Assembly (NCBI GenBank): GCA_937907435.1
Contig: CALCIA010000118.1
Coordinates: 1 to 10,187 of the forward strand
Reading direction: 5' to 3'
DNA length: 10,187 nucleotides
Origin: an uncultured Actinomycetes bacterium
GTDB lineage: Bacteria > Actinomycetota > Thermoleophilia > Solirubrobacterales > 70-9
The first letter of the stretch is position 1. Each line of letters starts with the position of its first letter. The notes under the pieces are model-generated. The model did no database searches and had not been told where the DNA came from. It saw only the letters and a program-made list of their open reading frames with translations. Shown piece after piece: positions 1 to 4,481 of the stretch. The position numbers and the translations under genes are program-made.

Positions 1-29
1 CCACCTCGGACGGGCGCCAGCACCACGAA

Positions 30-61
30 CCCCCGCCCGCCCCCCCGCTCAGCCCGCCCCC
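30..61 (-). other. G-quadruplex-forming G-run cluster over the end of the first TetR gene
   Basis: Read on the minus strand, this stretch holds five runs of G (5, 3, 7, 3 and 5 bases) separated by loops of 1 to 6 bases. That fits the usual pattern for a potential intramolecular G-quadruplex. It spans the last codons and the TGA stop of the leftward TetR gene, so it would lie on the coding (RNA-like) strand and could form in the mRNA 3' end. No hairpin terminator was found in the remaining bases 1-29. A role in termination or mRNA stability is inference only. Confidence 0.5.
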
Positions 62-681
62 GCCGGCTGCCCGCTCATCCGGCGCTCCGCCTCCATCGCC
101 GCGGCTGCCTCGGTGGCGCCGGTGAACGGGACCAGGACCGAGAAGAGGATCTCCGGGGCCAGGGCGGGCAGGTCGGTGGTTCGGGCGGCGCAGATCTCCT
201 CGAAGACGAGGGCCTCGCCGGCGCCGATCGCGAGGAGCTCGACCTCGGCGGGCAGATCGGCGTCGATGGCCGGGTCGCGGCCCGCGGTGAGGAGGGGCGC
301 GAGGCTCTCGACGAACTCCTGGTAGCGCGCCTGCGCCGCCGGGCCGATCGCCGGGAAGCTGCGCGCCAGTGCCTCGGCCAGCGAGGCCCGCGCCGCCAGC
401 GCCGCGAGGAGCGCGCGTAGGCCGCCGGCGACCCGGGTCGGCCAGTCCTCACCCGCCACGCAGCCCTGGCGAATCGCCTCGCGCAACTCCCATCCCAGCT
501 GTTCGAAAGCCGCGAACAGGCAGGCGTCCTTGTCGGCGAACCAGGCCGACCACTCCGTTCCCTGGAGGTGGGCTCGCCGTGCGGCCCCCTCGACCTCAGT
601 CCCTGGGTATCCCTTCTCCACCAACTCCTCGAGCATCGCCACCAACAGGCGACGGCGCTCGGGTTGCACCACGGCACTCAT
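49..681 (-). CDS. TetR/AcrR-type transcriptional regulator (210 aa), divergent HTH
   Basis: Probable DNA-binding repressor of the TetR family. The N-terminal helix-turn-helix lies at about residues 9-58, with helix 1 ending in 'EKGY' (22-25) and a 'WFADKDACLFAAF' segment (47-59) at the place of the family's usual YxxFxxKexLl. The rest should be the helical ligand and dimer domain. The turn is unusual: where most members have AGVS this one has 'AHLQ' (37-40), and the usual Tyr before the xxF is Trp44, so DNA binding may be altered. The ATG start is preceded by AGAGGTGG about 6 nt upstream, a good ribosome binding site. The gene begins 12 nt after the stop of the next TetR gene, so the two are almost certainly co-transcribed. 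The C-terminal third is closely similar to that of the 1453-2109 gene. Ligand and targets cannot be told from the sequence. Confidence 0.88.
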   Translation of the reverse strand: MSAVVQPERRRLLVAMLEELVEKGYPGTEVEGAARRAHLQGTEWSAWFADKDACLFAAFEQLGWELREAIRQGCVAGEDWPTRVAGGLRALLAALAARASLAEALARSFPAIGPAAQARYQEFVESLAPLLTAGRDPAIDADLPAEVELLAIGAGEALVFEEICAARTTDLPALAPEILFSVLVPFTGATEAAAAMEAERRMSGQPAGAG

Positions 682-693
682 TCCGATCCACCT

Positions 694-1371
694 CTATCTC
701 ACCCCACCTTCGTTCACTCTCTCCCTGGCCAGCTCCGCGTAACGGAGCGCCTCTTGCTGGTCGAGATAGGGCACCAACAGTCCGTAGACGATGTCGGGCA
801 GAAGTTCCGGCAGCCGCTCCGCTCGCCCGGCGAGCAGTTCGCGGCGGATCAGAGCCTCGGCGCCGCCGATCGCGGCGCGGGTCGCGCTGGGCGGCGCGGT
901 GACGCTCGCGTAGGCGCGCGTCCGGTCGAGCATCGCGACCAGCACCCGGATCCCGGATGCATAGAGGGCGTAGGCCTCGGGCGGCATCGACTGGCGCGCC
1001 TCGGCGCAGGCGAGCTGGGCGGCCGAGGGACGCGCCGCCAGCAGTTCGAGCAGCGCCCGCAGCCCGCCGAGCAGCTTCTCCCAGTCGGCGCGCTCGGGAC
1101 CGCTGGCCGCGGCGACGACTCGTGTCACTTCGGCGAGCGTCTCGTTCAACGCGGTCAGCGCGCACTCGGCCTTGCCGGCGAAGTGCTGCTCGAAGCTGTT
1201 CTCGCCGACGGCGGCCGCGGCGGTGACGTCGGCGATCCGCGTCGCCGCGTAGCCGCGCGCCGCGCAGCTCGCCGCCATCGCCGCGATCAGCCGTTCGCGC
1301 TCGGTGGGCGGCGCCAGCGTGGCGGCGCCCGTCGCCCGGCGCTCGGGCGGGTCAGCTCCCCGGGTTCCCAT
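694..1371 (-). CDS. TetR/AcrR-type transcriptional regulator (225 aa)
   Basis: TetR-family regulator. The helix-turn-helix is at about residues 24-72: 'ERERLIAAMAASCAARGY', then 'ATRIADVTAAAAVGENSF' and 'EQHFAGKAECALTAL', which fits the family pattern well apart from Ala in place of the usual Gly in the turn. The C-terminal part (from about residue 85) is Ala/Leu-rich and helical, as expected for the effector and dimer domain; it ends 'YLDQQEALRYAELARERVNEGGVR'-like with charged helices. I chose the ATG at 1371 because GGAAGG stands 10 nt before it; a GTG at 1389 is an alternative adding six residues. It lies in the middle of three leftward TetR genes, 81 nt after the stop of the upstream one and 12 nt before the next start. 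It is clearly the most divergent of the leftward three. Ligand unknown. Confidence 0.88.
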   Translation of the reverse strand: MGTRGADPPERRATGAATLAPPTERERLIAAMAASCAARGYAATRIADVTAAAAVGENSFEQHFAGKAECALTALNETLAEVTRVVAAASGPERADWEKLLGGLRALLELLAARPSAAQLACAEARQSMPPEAYALYASGIRVLVAMLDRTRAYASVTAPPSATRAAIGGAEALIRRELLAGRAERLPELLPDIVYGLLVPYLDQQEALRYAELARERVNEGGVR

Positions 1372-1452
1372 CGCCCGGCAGCCTTCCACTCCGCCGCCTC
1401 GCCGGCAACGCTTGCGCGGATCGGTGTCGAGGACCCGGGCGCCGCTCGCCGC

Positions 1453-2109
1453 TCACGGACCGCCACCCACCTTCTCCATCTCCGCCGCGGCCGCGCTCGC
1501 GCCGATGAACGGCACCAGCAGCGAGAAGAGGACCGCCGGCGCCATCTCCGCCAGGGCCGCCGCCCGCCCCGACTCGACCGCATCGAACACGATCGCCTCC
1601 GCCGCTCCCACCGCCAGCAGCTCGACCTCGCCCGGCAGCGCCGCGCCGCTCGCCGCGGCGAACTTCCTGCCTTCGGTCAGTAGCGGCGGGAGGTCGGCGA
1701 CGAAGGCCTCGTAGCGGAGGCGCCGCGGCGCGCCCAGGGCGGGGTAGGCCCTGACCAGGGCCACCGCCCGCGCCGGGCTCGCGGTGAGCTCGGCGAGCAG
1801 CGCTTCCAGACCGCCGCGCACGCCCGCGGACCAGTCCTCGGCGGGAGTGCCGCCGGCCCGCGCCCGGCCGCGCTCGCAGCCGTTCCGCACGGCGTCGCCG
1901 AGCCGGGAGACGAACTGCTCGTAGGCCGCGTCGAGACAGGCGTCGAGGTCAGTGAACTCGGCCACCAGCTCGTCCTCGGTCACGCCCGCCCGGGCTGCCA
2001 GCCGGGCGGCGTCCAGGGCCTCGGACCCGTCCTCGCCGAGCGCGGCCAACGCTGTCTCGAGCAGCCGCTCGCGCGTCGTCGACCCCATCTCAGTTCTGGT
2101 GATCGCCAT
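1453..2109 (-). CDS. TetR/AcrR-type transcriptional regulator (218 aa), first gene of the leftward set
   Basis: TetR-family regulator with the helix-turn-helix at about residues 13-63: 'TRERLLETALAALGEDG', then 'AARLAARAGVTEDELVAEF' and 'TDLDACLDAAY'. The AGVT turn is canonical, but the usual Tyr-x-x-Phe before the third-helix end reads Leu-Val-Ala-Glu-Phe and the conserved Lys of 'sKe' is Leu55, so the DNA contact surface is not typical. The C-terminal domain shares about 32 of 57 residues with the gene at 49-681 (shared blocks EVELLA, LFS, LVPF), which points to a duplication. The start is the ATG at 2109 (weak GAGAG 8 nt upstream); an internal ATG at residue 8 is possible. It heads the leftward transcription unit and faces the rightward TetR pair across a 200-bp spacer. 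Confidence 0.88.
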   Translation of the reverse strand: MAITRTEMGSTTRERLLETALAALGEDGSEALDAARLAARAGVTEDELVAEFTDLDACLDAAYEQFVSRLGDAVRNGCERGRARAGGTPAEDWSAGVRGGLEALLAELTASPARAVALVRAYPALGAPRRLRYEAFVADLPPLLTEGRKFAAASGAALPGEVELLAVGAAEAIVFDAVESGRAAALAEMAPAVLFSLLVPFIGASAAAAEMEKVGGGP

Positions 2110-2310
2110 GATCGAGGCTCTCGACGAGCGGACTGCACGGTTGCCTATGACTGGCGCATCTCTCGAATCTCTTCACTGCGTGGCGTCTCCCTGAATCCCT
2201 GAAATCAATCCCTGAAAAACATCCTCACCCCGCTTTTGACCGGTGGAATATTACACGGATCTGTGAAGGAAAGGCATTGGTTTCGGTACGTGCCTCTATC
2301 CTCAGTCGCG
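2110..2310. promoter_or_regulatory. Divergent promoter/operator region between the two TetR sets
   Basis: This spacer separates the outward-facing TetR genes and is visibly richer in A/T than the coding regions, as expected for promoters. On the plus strand TTGACC at 2236-2241 resembles a -35 box, but no good -10 follows at 17 bp; AATATTAC at 2246-2253 is the most A/T-rich core. On the minus strand TAATAT at about 2247-2252 could be a -10 with a weak TGCCTT -35. Next to the leftward gene start there is a short inverted repeat TCGAG-3-CTCGA (2112-2124). The direct repeats at 2188-2216 are listed separately. Exact promoter positions are not settled. Confidence 0.5.
2188..2216. repeat. Three direct copies of TCCCTGAA in the divergent spacer
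   Basis: The octamer TCCCTGAA occurs at 2188-2195, 2196-2203 and 2209-2216. The first two are directly abutted and the third follows after 5 bases. They sit midway between the divergent TetR genes. Direct repeats of this size can be binding sites for a regulator, including a self-regulating member of the cluster, although TetR proteins usually bind inverted repeats. The repeat itself is plainly seen; the regulatory role is inference. Confidence 0.6.
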
Positions 2311-2885
2311 ATGGAGGGATCGCTCACCCAGCTCGGCAAGCTCGCTCCTGGCGGCCATGAGCTGCGCCGCGAGGTCGTCCTCCACCACCAGCGCCGGCGG
2401 ATCCTCGACGCGGTCATCGAGCTGGTCGCCGAGCGCGGCTATCGCGACGTCTCGGTCGCCGCGATCATCAAGCGCGCCGGCGTCGCCAAGCTGAAGTTCT
2501 ACGAGCTCTTCGACTCCAAGCAGGACGCCTTCCTCGCCGCCTTCGACGCCGGTCTCGAGGAAGCGGAGGCGGCGGTGGTGGACGCCTGCGCCCCGATCGA
2601 CGACCCCGCCGGTCGGGTCGAGGCGGGCGTCGGCGCGCTGCTGGCGTTCTGCGCGGAGCGCCCGGCGCTCGCCCGGGCGCTGATCGTCGAGGCGCCCTCG
2701 CGGGCGCCCGCGAGGCCGCCGCGGGGGAGGATCTACCCGCCGACCTCGAGCAGACCGTCCTGGCGGGGCTCTACGGGCTGCTCTACGAGGCGCTCCTCAC
2801 CGGCAAGCCGAAGCGGATCGGACAATTGCGGCCGGCCCTGGTGGAGTTCGCGCTGCTGCCTTTCCGCGGGCCCGCCGCCGCCTGA
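2311..2885 (+). pseudogene. TetR/AcrR-type regulator broken by a frame change and internal deletion
   Basis: The first part (ATG 2311 to about 2700) encodes a good TetR start: an N-terminal extension 'LAPGGHELRREVVLHHQ' and a near-canonical helix-turn-helix at residues 28-79 ('ERGYRDVSVAAIIKRAGV', 'KFYELFDSKQDAFLAAF'). After residue 128 or so the reading frame loses family character, while another frame, from 2712 to the TGA at 2883-2885, encodes a typical TetR C-terminus of 57 residues ('EDLPADLEQTVLAGLYGLLY', 'LVEFALLPF'). Compared with the next gene and with the leftward genes, which have 32-34 residues between the matching points, only about 10-12 remain here, so roughly 20 codons plus a frame are lost. 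The break lies on a perfect palindrome at 2696-2715. No strong ribosome binding site precedes 2311; GTG 2290 is an alternative start. It could be a true mutation or an assembly error. Confidence 0.8.
2696..2715. repeat. Perfect 20-bp palindrome at the frame break
   Basis: The left half CCTCGCGGGC is followed directly by its exact reverse complement GCCCGCGAGG, with no loop and only one A/T pair in each half. It falls exactly where the TetR gene at 2311 changes reading frame. Perfect GC-rich palindromes are known to provoke deletions during replication and to cause sequencing and assembly mistakes. Confidence 0.85.
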
Positions 2886-2928
2886 CAGCGCTCGAAGAAA
2901 GCCGGCCAAGCCAATATCGTTGCCTGTC

Positions 2929-3612
2929 GTGCCGAGCGAGCCACCCGGAGAGAGGCCCGATCAGCCCGATGAGCTGGCGCGGCTTCCGCATGGCCGCCAC
3001 GGGCTGCCCCCCGAGTTCGTCGCCCAGAACCAGAGCCGCCGCCTACTGGTGGCGCTGATCCGGATCATCGCCGAGCACGGCTACAACGCGGCGACGATCA
3101 CCGGCATCGCCGAAACCGCCGGCGTCACCACCCGCACCTTCTACAAATACTTCAAGTCCGTGGAGGACTGCTACCTGGCCGCCTTCGAGGCTGCCGTCGA
3201 CCTCCTCGCGGGGCGCCTCACCGAGGCCTACGAATCCGAGGAGGACTGGCCGCTCAAGGTGCGCGCCGCCCTCGCCGCCGCGCTCGACTTCTTCGCCGCG
3301 TCCCCGGAGCTCGCCCGCCTCCTCCTGACCGAGCCCTTTGTCGCCGGCGCCGCGGTCTCCCGCCGCTACCAAGAGCAGATCGCCCGCCTCGCCCCCTTCC
3401 TTGCCGCCGGCCGCAATCTCTCCCCCCAGGGCGCCACCTTCCCGGCCACCACCGAGCGAGGCCTGATCGGCTCGATCGCCTCCCAGGTCGGCCGCAAGGC
3501 CGGCGCCGGCCAGGCGGAGAGCCTCCCCGCCCTCCTGCCGGACCTCGCCCAGTTCGCCCTGACGCCCTACCTCGGCGCCGCCGAGGCGCGGCGGGTGGCG
3601 GTCAGCGGGTAG
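2929..3612 (+). CDS. TetR/AcrR-type transcriptional regulator (227 aa), intact
   Basis: The most canonical regulator in the window. After a Pro-rich start it has the extension 'LPHGRHGLPPEFVAQNQ' (19-35), which matches the extension of the gene before it and which I recognise as frequent in Thermoleophilia TetR proteins. The helix-turn-helix spans about residues 37-87 ('RRLLVALIRIIAEHGY', 'ATITGIAETAGVTTRTFY', 'KYFKSVEDCYLAAF'). The remaining residues form the helical effector domain, ending 'LTPYLGAAEARRVAVSG'. The start is taken as GTG 2929, 43 nt after the stop of the broken upstream gene; TTG 2920 is possible, and neither has a strong ribosome binding site, so expression may depend on coupling to the upstream gene. 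Because of the upstream frame change an open frame also runs in from 2311 or earlier, but that fused form is best seen as an accident. A terminator-like hairpin follows 7 nt after the TAG stop. Ligand unknown. Confidence 0.87.
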   Translation: MPSEPPGERPDQPDELARLPHGRHGLPPEFVAQNQSRRLLVALIRIIAEHGYNAATITGIAETAGVTTRTFYKYFKSVEDCYLAAFEAAVDLLAGRLTEAYESEEDWPLKVRAALAAALDFFAASPELARLLLTEPFVAGAAVSRRYQEQIARLAPFLAAGRNLSPQGATFPATTERGLIGSIASQVGRKAGAGQAESLPALLPDLAQFALTPYLGAAEARRVAVSG

Positions 3613-3619
3613 GCGGCTC

Positions 3620-3651
3620 GGGCCTGGCCCGGCGGGCGGCGGGCCAGGCCC
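3620..3651 (+). terminator. Hairpin terminator after the rightward TetR genes
   Basis: GGGCCTGGCCC (3620-3630) and GGGCCAGGCCC (3641-3651) are perfect reverse complements, giving an 11-bp stem with a 10-nt loop. The hairpin begins 7 nt after the TAG stop of the TetR gene. There is no T-run after it, which is common for terminators in very GC-rich actinobacteria. Confidence 0.65.
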
Positions 3652-3677
3652 CTACCCGCCCGGCCCCGTACCCGCCA

Positions 3678-3728
3678 GGGCGCGTTCGCAGAAATGACCG
3701 GATAGCGAACAGAAATGCGAACGCGCCC
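3678..3728. repeat. 13-bp perfect inverted repeat with internal repeats and alternative pairing
   Basis: GGGCGCGTTCGCA (3678-3690) pairs perfectly with TGCGAACGCGCCC (3716-3728) across a 25-nt loop. Inside, GCGAAC occurs at 3705-3710 and again at 3717-3722, so GTTCGC (3684-3689) can pair with either copy. CAGAAATG also occurs twice (3689-3696 and 3710-3717). It lies 26 bp beyond the TetR terminator and about 110 bp before the proposed promoter. It may be a second or bidirectional terminator, an operator, or a copy of an interspersed palindromic repeat. The surrounding 3652-3677 and 3729-3837 show nothing else I can name. Confidence 0.7.
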
Positions 3729-3837
3729 GGGTCGGCCTCCTTCCGGCCCCGTCCGTTGGTCGTCCCAAAGCCCGCATCCCAGGCCGATTTCCGGCTCTCT
3801 CCGTCCCCTCCTACCGGATCGGAACCATTGACTTGTC

Positions 3838-3867
3838 TTGATCTGTCCTAGAACTTGTGCATAGAAT
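3838..3867 (+). promoter_or_regulatory. Candidate sigma-70-like promoter for the secreted-protein operon
   Basis: TTGATC (3838-3843) and TAGAAT (3862-3867) are spaced by 18 bp and resemble -35 and -10 boxes. The region around them (about 3820-3870) is clearly poorer in GC than its flanks. A second TTGACT at 3828-3833 could serve another register with TAGAAC at 3849-3854, but the spacer would be only 15 bp. If used, transcription would begin near 3874, leaving a leader of about 600 nt before the GTG at 4471. Confidence 0.5.
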
Positions 3868-4470
3868 CCCGACAGCTTCCGACAGGAGGCCAAGGGAACA
3901 CAGACCGCGATCCGCGGACGCAGGGGAAGAGCCATCCGGGGCTGGGAGCCCGGAGAGGTCCTGGGCCGTCGATCGCCAAGCGCAAGGAGAGATGTGTGAC
4001 GGCAGAGGCTCCAACGATCGTTTCGTCGCCGGGCAGGTCCGCCCCGGTGGCGCCGTGCGGCGCGCGAGGTAGGCGGCCCGGACTTTGGCGATCCACCTCG
4101 GTCCGGACCGTCTACCTGGGCGCCGTCGCGTCCACCGATCTTCTCGACTTCACCGTCGTGGCGCCCTCTGCCGCGGCGGTGGAACGGCGTTCGCCCGTAC
4201 TCCCTGTGCGGGCGACGCCCGGTGCCCTCGGACTCCCTGGCCGGGGCACCTCGGCAGTGCAACAAGGCGTCAGGCTTGCTGACCCTGGGAAGCGACGCCG
4301 GGTCCGGTACCGGGCGGAAGGTCGCAGTCGCGATGGGGCCGCATCCCGGCCCCGCGGCCGTGACCTTCCGCCCGCACCCGCCCAAGCAGCGCCGCGGGTT
4401 CAGGCGCCGGCCGCAAGCAACGGAGCAACCGGTTCGCCGACGGCAAACCAAGGACAAGGAGAAGCGCATC
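3868..4470 (+). other. Long putative 5' leader without a recognised riboswitch
   Basis: About 600 nt between the candidate promoter and the first secreted-protein gene. Small stem-loops are visible: CCGCG-3-CGCGG (3905-3917), GTCAG-5-CTGAC (4269-4283) overlapping GGCGTC...GACGCC (4266-4271 with 4294-4299), and GGGGCC-7-GGCCCC (4335-4353). There is also a 12-bp palindrome at 4099-4110. The two pairings near 4266-4299 exclude each other. I compared the leader by eye with the c-di-GMP, c-di-AMP, SAM-IV, cobalamin and glycine riboswitch cores and could not match any. It overlaps the doubtful ORF at 3996-4481. Confidence 0.4.
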
Positions 4471-4481
4471 GTGAGAGCTGA
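3996..4481 (+). CDS. Doubtful ORF in the leader (161 aa), no recognised family
   Basis: A GTG at 3996 has AAGGAG 6 nt before it, as good a ribosome binding site as any in the window, and the frame runs to 4481, overlapping the start of the secreted propeller gene by 11 nt. That arrangement would allow translational coupling. Against it, the product is rich in Arg, Pro, Gly, Ala and Ser, has no signal peptide, membrane segment or motif that I recognise, and its third codon positions are less GC-rich than those of the surrounding real genes. Only a short stretch (about residues 36-65, 'VRTVYLGAVASTDLLDFTVV') looks protein-like. An ATG at 3992 in another frame would give just 26 residues, but its spacing to AAGGAG is only 2 nt. 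It may be a lineage-specific leader gene, a relic, or chance. Confidence 0.22.
   Translation: MTAEAPTIVSSPGRSAPVAPCGARGRRPGLWRSTSVRTVYLGAVASTDLLDFTVVAPSAAAVERRSPVLPVRATPGALGLPGRGTSAVQQGVRLADPGKRRRVRYRAEGRSRDGAASRPRGRDLPPAPAQAAPRVQAPAASNGATGSPTANQGQGEAHRES

Noticed and set aside
1..11. CCACCTCGGAC at the window start also occurs inverted near the end (about 10133-10143)
   Set aside because: Only 11 bp with no similarity beyond, in GC-rich DNA, and the window edges are arbitrary; not enough to call flanking repeats.
568..1683. A 371-residue plus-strand frame across the leftward TetR genes
   Set aside because: It is antisense to two clear TetR genes and to the gap between them; no domain or ribosome binding site supports it.
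3992..4072. A 26-codon ORF starting at ATG 3992
   Set aside because: The AAGGAG is only 2 nt before this ATG, too close for normal use. The GTG at 3996 in another frame fits better, and even that is doubtful.
4255..4310. Partial likeness to a SAM-IV riboswitch (GGCGTCAGGCTTGCTGACC)
   Set aside because: The conserved GGCAACC-type core and the downstream pseudoknot partner are absent, and no sulfur-metabolism gene follows.
4222..4470. Extension of the propeller gene upstream to 4222
   Set aside because: The added residues are Pro/Arg/Gly-rich and would bury the signal peptide more than 100 residues inside the protein. GTG 4471 has a proper ribosome binding site and puts the signal peptide near the N-terminus.
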